Shown here in pieces: positions 1 through 6,053 of a stretch of DNA of 11,857 nucleotides. The notes under the pieces are model-generated. The model searched no databases. It was given only the letters and a program-made list of their open reading frames with translations, and was not told where the DNA came from. Position numbers and translations under genes: made by a program. The number at the start of each line of letters is the position of its first letter. The first letter of the stretch is position 1. The stretch lies in NCBI GenBank assembly GCA_007133745.1, contig SLMC01000422.1, forward strand, positions 1-11,857, read 5' to 3'. The stretch comes from Kiritimatiellia bacterium (GTDB taxonomy: Bacteria > Verrucomicrobiota > Kiritimatiellia > UBA8416 > SLMC01).

Positions 1-44
1 ACCCACATACCCACACACTTGGATTGCGGGCGACAGCCCGCCTT
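1..44 (+). repeat. Partial copy of three-hairpin octamer element (right end only)
   Basis: This stretch matches 359-402 with only two visible mismatches. It carries the tail of an octanucleotide array (CCCACATA-like units) followed by the GCGGGC-GACA-GCCCGC hairpin. The window edge cuts off the rest of the element to the left. It has the same orientation as the copies at 227-404 and 8319-8383. Confidence 0.85.
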
Positions 45-54
45 GTTTTTGTTT
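26..54 (+). terminator. Intrinsic-terminator-like hairpin formed by the repeat end
   Basis: A perfect 6-bp GC stem, GCGGGC (26-31) with GCCCGC (36-41) and a GACA loop, is followed by a T-rich run at 43-54 (TTGTTTTTGTTT). Only this copy of the hairpin has a following T-tract; the copies at 384-399 and 8363-8378 do not. It would stop a transcript entering from the left, whose gene lies outside the window. Confidence 0.5.
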
Positions 55-117
55 CATGAAGACAAAGTGACCCAAGCGGCGCGCGAGGTCAAGTCCGATG
101 TAAGGATGAGCGCGGCC

Positions 118-200
118 GCCGCCGGGTGCAGGACGGAAAAGCTGCCGTCGCCGATCCTAATCGCACTCTTCCATCTCGCCAATCCTGCCGGAGGCAGCTT
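118..200 (+). repeat. Dispersed repeat, second family (half-palindrome copy)
   Basis: About 80 bp here recur on the opposite strand at 9526-9607. Shared blocks include the GGTGCAGGACGGAAAA-type start, CGATCCTAATCGCACTCTT and the CCTGCCGGAGGCAG hairpin. The copy at 9487-9607 has an additional arm that makes it a large palindrome; that arm is missing here. All three frames seem incidental, although one frame reads through both copies without a stop. No gene is assigned. Confidence 0.8.
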
Positions 201-226
201 TCGCTTTGGACTTGCATTTCCCCCCG

Positions 227-404
227 AAGCGCCTTAGAGCTTCAATCACGCCGTTCTGCAGAAAAAACAAGACATTGGAGGCGCGATTGTTTGTGAGTAT
301 GTGAGTATGTGAGTGTGTGGGTTTGTGAGTGAGCGGGTGAAAACTCACATACTCCCAAACCCACATACTCACACACTTGGGTTGCGGGCGACAGCCCGCC
401 TTAG
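227..404 (+). repeat. Three-hairpin octamer element, full copy
   Basis: Three stems are visible in order. Stem i pairs AATCACGCC (244-252) with GGCGCGATT (280-288), one mismatch, around an A-rich loop. Stem ii is an octamer array of six consecutive 8-nt units at 293-340 (GTGAGTAT twice, then GTGAGTGT, GTGGGTTT, GTGAGTGA, GCGGGTGA), facing four units in the complementary sense at 344-375 (CTCACATA, CTCCCAAA, CCCACATA, CTCACACA). Stem iii is GCGGGC-GACA-GCCCGC at 384-399. An inverted copy lies at 1867-2000. The last 65 bp (340-404) recur exactly at 8319-8383. This looks like a non-coding dispersed repeat, possibly a non-autonomous mobile element or REP-like unit. No transposase is nearby. Confidence 0.85.
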
Positions 405-411
405 GAATAAC

Positions 412-1008
412 ATGCCGGGATTGCTGAGAGATTTAACGGACGACGATCCGCTGGATGCGCCGCGCACGCAGGCGTTGCTGATTGGCGGAGAACCTTATGC
501 CAATGCGGCCGCCAAATTCTGGCCCGGCCTGATCGACGAACTGACCGAGTTCTTTCCCGCCTGTACGCTGATCGAGCTGTCCGCCCCCTCGTCCGGCAAA
601 CTCGATACGGACATGCTTTTCCCTGAAAAGGCGCTGCAAAGACACTTGGACGCCATGGAACATGCGGATACGGCCGACGCATTGAGGGAGGCGTTGGCCG
701 AACTGAATTTGCTGGGGCCGCCCGGCCCGGTACAAGCGCGGTTGTTCAGGGGCAAAGAGGAAATGCTCGTTCGATCATTGCCCTTGGAAAGCGTCGATAC
801 GGAAACGTTCGCTTACCTGCTTGTCTGGCAGTTCAAGTGGGCGGGCATTCCGAGCGCGCGCTGGAACGATACCCGGCTCAGCGGCGTCGTAATCGGTAAA
901 GATCCAGATCGGGGCCGCGTGTACCGCATGACCTTCAGCCTGACCGGCAAACCGCTTTCCGAAGGTTTGATCAGCCGAGCCCTGTCCATCGTGCCCAGTG
1001 TCGAATGA
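412..1008 (+). CDS. Hypothetical protein, 198 aa, unrecognised
   Basis: I do not recognise this protein. Starting at ATG 412 it has 198 residues, is mostly hydrophilic, and shows no signal peptide or membrane segment. It opens with an acidic stretch (LTDDDPLDAP). An LIGGEPYANAAAKFWPGL segment and an Ala/Leu-rich helical middle (about 83-108) follow. The C-terminal third is a likely beta-rich module ending in a conserved-looking GKPLSEGLISRAL helix. The frame is open upstream to 313, but that part translates the repeat, so 412 is the better start. A weak Shine-Dalgarno, AGGAA at 403-407, sits 4 nt before it, partly inside the repeat's terminal TTAG. Codon use is GC3-rich and consistent with a real gene. 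The methyltransferase gene follows 55 nt downstream on the same strand, so co-transcription is possible. A functional link is unproven. Confidence 0.75.
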   Translation: MPGLLRDLTDDDPLDAPRTQALLIGGEPYANAAAKFWPGLIDELTEFFPACTLIELSAPSSGKLDTDMLFPEKALQRHLDAMEHADTADALREALAELNLLGPPGPVQARLFRGKEEMLVRSLPLESVDTETFAYLLVWQFKWAGIPSARWNDTRLSGVVIGKDPDRGRVYRMTFSLTGKPLSEGLISRALSIVPSVE

Positions 1009-1063
1009 TTGCTTATCCACTTTTCTGTTGACAAGAAACCCGGCACGGCGCTAGCCTCATGTT

Positions 1064-1852
1064 ATGACAATGGGAAATCGCATTTTTACAGTTCATCTCG
1101 GCTTAGTGGGATTGGCCGCAGTCGGGCTTTCGTGTGCCGAGCCTTCGGGCAGATTGCAGGAAGAACGTATGCGAGAGGAAACGCCTCTCGCACAGGAGGT
1201 ATCCGCCATGCCGAAAGAGGACGAGGCCTGGGTTCCTCGCCGGGAAGCCATGGTTCAGCTCATCCGTCAGCGCGGTATTCGCGACGAACGCGTGCTGAGC
1301 GCCATGACCGCCGTGCGTCGGCACCGCTACATCCCCGAACCGTTCCGGAACGCTCGGGCGTACGGGGATCACCCGATGCCGATCGGGCATGGCCAAACCA
1401 TCTCGCAACCCTATATCGTCGCCTACATGACCGATATCCTGAATGTGCAGCCAGGCGAAAAAATTCTGGAAATCGGGACCGGCTCCGGTTATCAGGCCGC
1501 TGTTCTTGCCGAGATGGGCGCGAAAGTGTTCAGTATCGAAATCGTCCCCGAACTGGCCGAGCACGCCAAGGCCGTTTTGAACGCCGAAGGCTACGGCGCT
1601 GTCGCCGTTCTGGCGGGCGATGGCTACCAGGGCTGGCCCGAGTACGCTCCGTTCGACGCGATCATTGTTACCTGCGCTCCGGAAAACGTGCCGGAAGCCC
1701 TCGTCGCTCAACTCAAGGACGACGGCCGCATGATTGTTCCTGTCGGCGTCGGAACGCAACGACTGGTCATTCTGCGCAAACGAGGCGGACAGGTGATCAA
1801 GGAGGACGATCTTGCCGTGCGCTTCGTTCCTATGGTGAAGGGTACGGAATGA
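1064..1852 (+). CDS. pcm: Protein-L-isoaspartate O-methyltransferase, possibly exported
   Basis: PCMT uses S-adenosylmethionine to methylate L-isoaspartyl residues formed in ageing proteins, starting their repair. Family motifs from the 1064 start: PIGHGQTISQP at about 106-116 (substrate/active loop), the SAM motif LEIGTGSGYQAAVLA at 135-149, an acidic SIEIVPE after strand 2, GDGYQGWP at about 185-192, and IIVTCAPENVPEALVAQL then GRMIVPVG at about 200-228. From 1064 the product is 262 aa and begins with an arginine plus a hydrophobic stretch ending in VGLSC (Cys24), which resembles a lipoprotein or Sec signal, though the lipobox is not canonical (Gly at -3). No Shine-Dalgarno precedes 1064. 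An in-frame ATG at 1208 has a perfect GGAGG 8 nt upstream and would give a 214-aa protein, close to the usual cytosolic length. TTGACA at 1028-1033 could be a -35 element, but no good -10 follows. Confidence 0.93.
   Translation: MTMGNRIFTVHLGLVGLAAVGLSCAEPSGRLQEERMREETPLAQEVSAMPKEDEAWVPRREAMVQLIRQRGIRDERVLSAMTAVRRHRYIPEPFRNARAYGDHPMPIGHGQTISQPYIVAYMTDILNVQPGEKILEIGTGSGYQAAVLAEMGAKVFSIEIVPELAEHAKAVLNAEGYGAVAVLAGDGYQGWPEYAPFDAIIVTCAPENVPEALVAQLKDDGRMIVPVGVGTQRLVILRKRGGQVIKEDDLAVRFVPMVKGTE
1195..1199 (+). promoter_or_regulatory. Internal ribosome binding site for a short Pcm form
   Basis: GGAGG lies 8 nt before the in-frame ATG at 1208 (codon 49 of the long Pcm frame). It is the best ribosome binding site in this gene; the upstream ATG at 1064 has none. 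Translation from here would omit the signal-like segment and give a cytosolic-type enzyme beginning MPKEDEAW. Either this is the true start, or both forms are made. Confidence 0.55.
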
Positions 1853-1866
1853 CCCGAATACGCGCT

Positions 1867-2000
1867 AACCCAAGTGTGTGAGTATTCGGGTTTGGGCGTG
1901 TGCGAGTTTTCACCCGCATACCACGCACACACACTCTCTCACAAACAATCACGCCTCCAATTTCTTGTTTTTTTAGGCAGAACGGCGTGATGAAGGCGCT
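1867..2000 (-). repeat. Three-hairpin octamer element, inverted copy
   Basis: Read on the minus strand, this copy matches 227-383. The first ~58 nt differ from the left copy at only a handful of positions. Stem i is perfect here: ATCACGCC (1948-1955) pairs with GGCGTGAT (1984-1991). The octamer array is diverged but still alternates GTGTGTGAG-like and CACACAC-like arms. Stem iii (GCGGGC-GACA-GCCCGC) is absent; the match ends at TTGGGTT, 14 nt after the pcm stop. The T7 run at 1968-1974 follows these arms on the plus strand, so the element could also stop transcription of the 412-1852 pair. Confidence 0.8.
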
Positions 2001-2531
2001 AATAAGAGCCGTTGAACCCGCAAATCAGAACACTTAGTCGGATACACTATGCTGCCGTCTATTAACTCGGCCACTTCCGCCAATCTAGGATGAACGGTCC
2101 CGTTCGCGTTCGCAAAAGACAGGCCCGCCCAATGCTATTCGCCTGACTTGGTAACAGGCTTTTTCCGTCTGCGTAAAAGTCGCTCAATCCATGACATACG
2201 CCTATCGTAACCCTGCTTGTCCACAAGCCATGGCTCATGCGCTCAAAATGACGTCCGCAAAATGATGAACTGCAAGAGATTGAAATGCAATAGCTTGCAA
2301 AAAATGCGTCCGCGAATGATATCAAGGCCGTTCATCAACAATCGTTGCAACATTCTTTCTGTCAATACGTTGGTTTTTCTTTGTTATTTTGCCTTCGGTC
2401 GCATTAATTAACAGTTATCAACAATTTGTTCACAGGTTGTTTTGAGCACGTTCCAAAGGGATCGCAGAGAATGGGATTGATCTTGCAACTTGGCGGCAAT
2501 TTGGTTGTATGTTGCGAGGAAAGGGTCAACG
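2001..2531. other. Long spacer without a convincing gene
   Basis: About 530 nt separate the inverted repeat from the permease start. Short open frames exist on both strands, but codon use and translations look non-coding. One plus-strand stretch near 2262-2400 reads QNDELQEIEMQ, a stop, then LAKNASANDIKAVHQQ, which is faintly protein-like and could be a decayed gene remnant; support is poor. A/T-rich sequence around 2340-2440 may hold the permease promoter, but I could not identify a clear -35/-10 pair. Confidence 0.5.
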
Positions 2532-3455
2532 ATGCTCGTGTTTTCGACCAGCGCTTTTTTGGGATGGAGTCTTGGGGCCAACGATTCGGCCAACACGTTC
2601 GGGACAGCGGTGAGCAGTCGCATGGTTTCGTTTCGTTTGGCGACAATGCTGGTCGCCGTTTTCGCGGTGGCAGGCGCGTGGCTGCAGGGCGCGGCGGGTA
2701 CGCACACGCTGCAAGGGCTCACCGCCCAGACGGCGCGTACCGCCTGGATGGTGTCTTTGGCGGCGGCCGCAACCATGACCCTGATGACCGCCCTGAAATT
2801 GCCGGCCAGCGCGTCTCAAGCCACGGTCGGGGCCATTATCGGTCTCGGCCTTGCCCAGAACGATGTTTACTGGGGCGGACTGGGCAAGGTGATTCTCTGC
2901 TGGATCGGAACGCCCGTGGGCGCCGCCGTGATCTGCGTGCTCGTCTACCGCGTTCTGGCCGCTGTCGTCCGCACGTGGAACCCTTCGGTTTTCGTGTACG
3001 ATCCGGTCATGCGCGCCGCGTTGATCGTGTGCGGGTGCTACAGCGCCTACTCGCTCGGGGCCAACAACGTGGCCAACGTTTCGGCCATGCTGGCGGAAGG
3101 CACGGGGCTTTCGGCAAACGAAGCCGCGTTGTTTGGCGGACTGTGCATCGCTCTCGGCGCCATGACCTTCAGCAAAGGCGTCATGTTCACTGTGGGGCGG
3201 GGCATTGTCAAGCTGGACGTTTTCGCGGCGCTATGCACGGTTTTGGCGCTGGCGCTCGTTGTGCATGTCTATGCCGTAATCGGGGTGCCGGTCTCCACGT
3301 CGCAAGGCATCATCGGCGCTTTAATCGGCATCGGCTGGGTCAAGGGCATGCACACGGTTCGCTATGACATGCTCTTTCGTATCGTTGTCGGCTGGCTAAC
3401 CACCCCCCTCCTGGCCGGCGCCCTGTCCTGGACGCTCATCACGCTTGCGCTGTAA
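2532..3455 (+). CDS. pit: PiT-family inorganic phosphate transporter
   Basis: This is a polytopic inner-membrane permease of the PHO4/PiT family (PF01384), which imports phosphate coupled to H+ or Na+; some relatives carry sulfate. From ATG 2532 it has 307 aa. It shows the family's internal duplication: GANDSANTFGTAVSS at about 15-29 and its counterpart GANNVANVSAML at about 176-187, each followed by a conserved turn (LPASASQATVGAIIG at about 90-104, and GVPVSTSQGIIGALIG near the C-terminal quarter). Most of the chain is hydrophobic helix. The length fits the compact bacterial and archaeal PiT proteins that lack the large central loop. I chose 2532 over the in-frame ATG at 2490 because GAGGAAAGG (2516-2524) is a good ribosome binding site for it and the protein then starts directly in helix 1. 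No PhoU-like or other phosphate gene is adjacent, so the substrate is inferred from the family. Confidence 0.93.
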   Translation: MLVFSTSAFLGWSLGANDSANTFGTAVSSRMVSFRLATMLVAVFAVAGAWLQGAAGTHTLQGLTAQTARTAWMVSLAAAATMTLMTALKLPASASQATVGAIIGLGLAQNDVYWGGLGKVILCWIGTPVGAAVICVLVYRVLAAVVRTWNPSVFVYDPVMRAALIVCGCYSAYSLGANNVANVSAMLAEGTGLSANEAALFGGLCIALGAMTFSKGVMFTVGRGIVKLDVFAALCTVLALALVVHVYAVIGVPVSTSQGIIGALIGIGWVKGMHTVRYDMLFRIVVGWLTTPLLAGALSWTLITLAL

Positions 3456-3518
3456 CCCATTCCCGTTGCGCGGAACCGAGGCACCATGAGGATACACCTG
3501 AAGTTAAGCCCACACCCT

Positions 3519-3542
3519 TTCCGCGTATTCCGCTTTTTCCGC
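3519..3542. repeat. Tandem repeat, TTCCGC unit, period 9
   Basis: TTCCGC occurs at 3519-3524, 3528-3533 and 3537-3542, spaced exactly 9 nt apart with varying linkers. It is non-coding and lies in the permease 3' spacer. Confidence 0.75.
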
Positions 3543-3596
3543 GGTTAAACTTCTTCTTTCGTTATCTTCGTTGCCTTCTGTTAAAAACACCTCTTC

Positions 3597-3622
3597 ATTC
3601 GCGTTCATTCGCGTGATTCGCG
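3597..3622. repeat. Tandem repeat, ATTCGCG unit, period 9-10
   Basis: ATTCGCG occurs at 3597-3603, 3607-3613 and 3616-3622. The spacing is 10 then 9 nt. The linkers between units vary while the core stays exact. Confidence 0.75.
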
Positions 3623-3652
3623 GGCTTTCTTTTCTTCTTCCGCCTTCATTTC

Positions 3653-3670
3653 CTTCGTTGCCTTCTGTTC
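3653..3670. repeat. Dispersed 18-mer CTTCGTTGCCTTCTGTTC
   Basis: The same 18-mer or a near copy occurs at 3567-3583 (last base differs), here, at 3811-3828 (one change, C to T) and at 6290-6307 (one change). All four lie in spacers and all are in the same orientation. They sit next to, but are distinct from, the short-period arrays. Confidence 0.75.
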
Positions 3671-3772
3671 AATTCCTTATGAAGGCTTTTGACACGCGCG
3701 CCAGGTCGCGCTGAACAAAGCGGCGCCGGGTCGCCGCACTCCAAAATTCATTCTCTTCTCAAAAACCGCCTT

Positions 3773-3796
3773 CTCCGTGCCTCCGTGTCTCCGTGG
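3773..3796. repeat. Tandem repeat, CTCCGTGN unit, period 8
   Basis: Three contiguous 8-nt units: CTCCGTGC, CTCCGTGT and CTCCGTGG. On the minus strand this reads as the familiar CACGGAG-type array. The 18-mer repeat copy at 3811-3828 follows 14 nt later. Confidence 0.85.
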
Positions 3797-3843
3797 TAAA
3801 TCCTTGTTTCCTTCGTTGTCTTCTGTTCAAAAGCAATGCCGGC

Positions 3844-3873
3844 AAAAACGCCCGGCGAAGTCGGAAGCGCCGG
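3844..3873 (-). terminator. Intrinsic terminator of the URO-D-family gene
   Basis: Reading leftward, CCGGCG (3868-3873 complement) pairs with CGCCGG (3852-3857 complement) around a 10-nt loop. A short GCG and then five T residues (complement of 3844-3848) follow. It lies 14 nt past the stop codon of the leftward gene, the expected place and strand. Confidence 0.65.
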
Positions 3874-3887
3874 CCTGCCTCGAAACA

Positions 3888-5024
3888 TCACAGCCAGCCG
3901 GTAATTTCAGCCAGCTTGCGGCTGTAGTGGATGAAGTCCGGCCAGGAGATGTCCGACGGAACGCCGTGATCGCAACCGGGAACAAAGCCGCCCGAGCGGA
4001 CCGCAGGTTCGATGCGCGCCAACTCCGCTTCGATCACGTCTCCCCCTTTGGCAATGCAGCGCTTGTCCACGCCCTGCCGATACGCCATGCGCTTGCCGAA
4101 TGTCGCGCGATAGGCATTGATGTCGTTGCCCGCCGCCACTTCGATCGGATCGCACACGTTGATGCCCGCCTCGATCCAGATCGGAATCAGCTCGTCGATC
4201 TTGCCGTCCGAATCCATGTCGATCAGCGATACGCCCGCCTGACGAGCTTCGCTCGCCCAACGCGTCCAGGCCGGCAGCAAAAACTCGCGGGTCATGGCCG
4301 GACTGATCATGCTTTTTTCCTTGTAGGCCATGTCTTCGCTGATCTTCACGCAATCCACCACGCCGCTCTCCAAGGCGCGCGCCATGGTTTGCGAGACATA
4401 GGCGGTCCAGAACTCCGCCATTTCGCGCACGAATTCGGGGTCTTCGATCAGCAGCATGCATAGCGGCTCGAACCCGCACCATTCCCGCAACTGCCAGAAC
4501 ACGCCGGAAAAGGAGAACGCAACGATAGCGTCGCGGCCCTTGAGCTTTTCGACGCGCGCGTCGAAATCGGCCGGGTAGCGACCGGGTTCGTCGGGATTGT
4601 AGCGGCGTTTCATGGCCTCGAAATCGGCCCGGTTCTCGACCGGAAACTTGTGCCACTTGCGCGTCACGAAATCCACCGCCCGACGAATGTAGGTGACATC
4701 GAATTCGTCGGATATCTCCGTGATGTTGCCCATCCAGTCCTGAACAATGTAATGACCGTCCCGATGCTCCAACACCTTTTCCTCGAACATCGGCATCATC
4801 CTGAAATTCACGCCCAGTCCCAAGGTCTTGTGGAAACCGTCGGGCGGCACCCCCAAGACTTCGGCCAACGTCGCCTGCCATGGCACGCCTTCCGGCAGCC
4901 CCTCCCGATGCCAACGCTTCAGCGTGGATTCGCGAGGACCGCCCGGCGCAAAGGGGATTTTGTCCGGCGTCCCGAACGTCAGGGTTTCCAATATGCGTTC
5001 TCTCGGAGTCATCGTTGCTTTCAT
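3888..5024 (-). CDS. Uroporphyrinogen-decarboxylase-family protein (not HemE)
   Basis: The 378-aa protein belongs to the URO-D superfamily (PF01208), which also contains corrinoid/coenzyme M methyltransferases such as MtaA and MtbA. It lacks HemE's N-terminal arginine motif, so haem synthesis is unlikely. Visible landmarks are TPRERILETL at the start, SEDMAYK at about 229-235 followed by SPAMTREFLLP, a DMDSDGKIDELIP segment at 269-281, DPIEVAAG near 292, and GCDHGVPSDISWPDF at about 350-364. Where the zinc-binding methyltransferases carry His-x-Cys, this protein has Asp271-x-Asp273; Cys351 is the candidate remaining ligand. A strong Shine-Dalgarno AAGGAGGG (complement of 5031-5038), 6 nt from the ATG, fixes the start. 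The gene diverges from an AraC regulator, an arrangement I associate with catabolic or methyl-transfer genes in PVC-type bacteria. Its substrate is unknown. Confidence 0.9.
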   Translation of the reverse strand: MKATMTPRERILETLTFGTPDKIPFAPGGPRESTLKRWHREGLPEGVPWQATLAEVLGVPPDGFHKTLGLGVNFRMMPMFEEKVLEHRDGHYIVQDWMGNITEISDEFDVTYIRRAVDFVTRKWHKFPVENRADFEAMKRRYNPDEPGRYPADFDARVEKLKGRDAIVAFSFSGVFWQLREWCGFEPLCMLLIEDPEFVREMAEFWTAYVSQTMARALESGVVDCVKISEDMAYKEKSMISPAMTREFLLPAWTRWASEARQAGVSLIDMDSDGKIDELIPIWIEAGINVCDPIEVAAGNDINAYRATFGKRMAYRQGVDKRCIAKGGDVIEAELARIEPAVRSGGFVPGCDHGVPSDISWPDFIHYSRKLAEITGWL

Positions 5025-5039
5025 GATTCGCCCTCCTTA

Positions 5040-5068
5040 TTGATGTTTACTTAAGAGACAAGTATAAC
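5040..5068 (+). promoter_or_regulatory. Sigma-70-type promoter for the AraC-family gene
   Basis: TTGATG (5040-5045) and TATAAC (5063-5068) are separated by exactly 17 nt, close to the -35/-10 consensus. The predicted start is near 5075, giving a leader of about 40 nt before ATG 5117. The -10 box shares its TATA core with the opposing promoter at 5061-5066, so the two divergent promoters overlap and probably compete. Confidence 0.5.
5061..5066 (-). promoter_or_regulatory. -10 element for the URO-D-family gene
   Basis: On the minus strand this reads TATACT, five of six consensus bases, about 36 nt from the start codon. The expected -35 position (around 5084-5089) has no good match. A weak -35 suggests the promoter needs an activator, which fits the adjacent AraC-type regulator and the direct repeats at 5083-5108. 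Confidence 0.4.
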
Positions 5069-5082
5069 TATTTTTTTATTGC

Positions 5083-5108
5083 TATCGTTCATTATTTGGT
5101 CTTATCGT
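5083..5108. promoter_or_regulatory. Candidate AraC-type operator (two direct half-sites)
   Basis: TATCGT occurs at 5083-5088 and again at 5103-5108, a 20-nt (about two helical turns) spacing typical of AraC-family direct-repeat operators. The sites overlap the -35 position of the leftward promoter and lie downstream of the predicted start of the rightward one. That would allow activation of the URO-D-family gene and autorepression. A hexamer pair can arise by chance, so this is tentative. Confidence 0.35.
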
Positions 5109-5116
5109 GTATATTT

Positions 5117-5935
5117 ATGAGACAGATGGAAGCAGCCAGTTCGGCGGGCATCAAGAGACAGCCGCCGTATTACGCCTATGCGACGTCGGCCTATTATCAG
5201 TTTCAACTGATTGTCGTAATGGAGGGCGTTTTACACTGCGAAAGCGAGGCTGGCTCTGCGGCGCTGATTCCGGGCCGTGCGGCGCTGTTAAGTGTTGGCT
5301 CCGCATTTCGGCTGTCGACGGGGGCCGAGGGGTATCAGGCCGTCTTTTTCGTTGATCCGGCGCCCAAGGATGCCTTGTTTCACGGCTCGGTGCGCACGCC
5401 GATCGTGTCGACGGGCTTACGCGCTGTGGCGGAGCTTATGGACTCGGAAGGGCGACTGCCGCAAGCGGGGTCGCGTGACATTATGTTGGGACTGGGCCGC
5501 GCCTTGGCCTGGACGCTGGCCCGCGACGAAACGTCCGGCTCGGCACGGAGCCGTGAAGCGGATTATGGAAAACAATGCGCGGAGCGAGCAAGGGAAGCAT
5601 TGCGCATGGCTTTGCATTCGCAGCGGGGCGCCCGAGACATCCTGGCGGAGACCGGATTGTCCTACCGCCAAATCTCGCGGTATTTCAGTCAAGCCTACGG
5701 CATGTCTCCGAAACGCTGGCTGTTGGATCTGAAAATCAAGGAAGCGCAAACGCGGCTGAGCGCAACGGACATTCCCGTAACCGCGCTGGCCTACGAACTG
5801 GGGTTTTCATCGTCCCAGCATTTCGCCGCGCGTTTCGCAGCGGAAACCGGTTTCTCCCCCTCGATGTATCGGTCGCGCGCACGCAACGGAACGATTCGGC
5901 AAGGCGGGTTGTCTCCCGCAAACCAGAAGTCGTAA
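5117..5935 (+). CDS. AraC-family transcriptional regulator
   Basis: This DNA-binding regulator has 272 aa from ATG 5117. The N-terminal half (about 20-95) looks like a cupin-type sensor domain: YYQFQLIVVMEGVLHCES, a PGRAALLSVGSAFRL strand pair, then AVFFVDPAP. The C-terminal ~95 residues hold two helix-turn-helix units: ARDILAETGLSYRQISRYF at about 172-190, and ALAYELGFSSSQHFAARF at about 224-241. The latter ends in the family signature ETGFSPSMYR. It diverges from the URO-D-family gene, its most likely target. The ligand is unknown, and may be the substrate of that enzyme or a carbohydrate. None of the possible starts (TTG 5096, ATG 5117, ATG 5126) has a clear Shine-Dalgarno. I use 5117 because the predicted promoter leaves a plausible leader for it. 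Confidence 0.92.
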   Translation: MRQMEAASSAGIKRQPPYYAYATSAYYQFQLIVVMEGVLHCESEAGSAALIPGRAALLSVGSAFRLSTGAEGYQAVFFVDPAPKDALFHGSVRTPIVSTGLRAVAELMDSEGRLPQAGSRDIMLGLGRALAWTLARDETSGSARSREADYGKQCAERAREALRMALHSQRGARDILAETGLSYRQISRYFSQAYGMSPKRWLLDLKIKEAQTRLSATDIPVTALAYELGFSSSQHFAARFAAETGFSPSMYRSRARNGTIRQGGLSPANQKS

Positions 5936-5949
5936 GACTGAGGTTGGAG

Positions 5950-5967
5950 GTCGGAAATTTCTCCGAC
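5950..5967 (+). terminator. Possible weak terminator after the AraC-family gene
   Basis: GTCGGA (5950-5955) pairs with TCCGAC (5962-5967) around a 6-nt loop, 14 nt after the stop codon. The following sequence (GCTTTGAT) has only a short T-run, so intrinsic termination would be inefficient. Confidence 0.3.
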
Positions 5968-6053
5968 GCTTTGATCATAGCGCCAGGCATTTCCGCCGCG
6001 AACGGACAGGGCGCATCTGCGATTTGTTGCAGCCCTTCACGATCCCACCGGCT

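Larger units (their letters stand above)
3456..3887. other. Intergenic stretch made largely of short-period repeats
   Basis: No gene is supported in these ~430 nt. Instead there is a series of degenerate short tandem repeats on one theme per block: TTCCGC-type at 3519-3542, ATTCGCG-type at 3597-3622, and CTCCGTGN at 3773-3796. Three copies of CTTCGTTGCCTTCTGTT-like sequence are interspersed. The stretch ends with a terminator for the leftward gene at 3844-3873. Similar blocks (read as CACGGAGA, CGCGAAT, CCGCGGAAA on the minus strand) recur between genes in many environmental genomes, by my recollection. Confidence 0.7.

Noticed and set aside
157..372. Minus-strand frame containing MWVWEYVSF, seen again near 8300-8350
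   Set aside because: It is a translation of the dispersed repeat; the shared peptide follows from the DNA repeat, not from a conserved protein.
293..375. Possible CRISPR-like array in the octamer repeats
   Set aside because: Units are 8 nt, contiguous, without unique spacers, and there are no cas genes. They form an inverted-repeat hairpin instead.
1013..1021. DnaA-box-like TTATCCACT (also at 9735-9743)
   Set aside because: Single isolated sites with one mismatch, not clustered and not near dnaA or dnaN; no origin is indicated.
2062..2325. Minus-strand 87-codon frame and a protein-like plus-strand stretch near 2262-2400
   Set aside because: Codon use is poor, there is no ribosome binding site, and the plus-strand stretch is interrupted by a stop; at most a decayed remnant.
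2426..3367. Long 313-codon frame overlapping the permease
   Set aside because: It is Arg/Gly/His-rich in the manner of an out-of-frame reading of a GC-rich gene; the PiT frame has clear family motifs.
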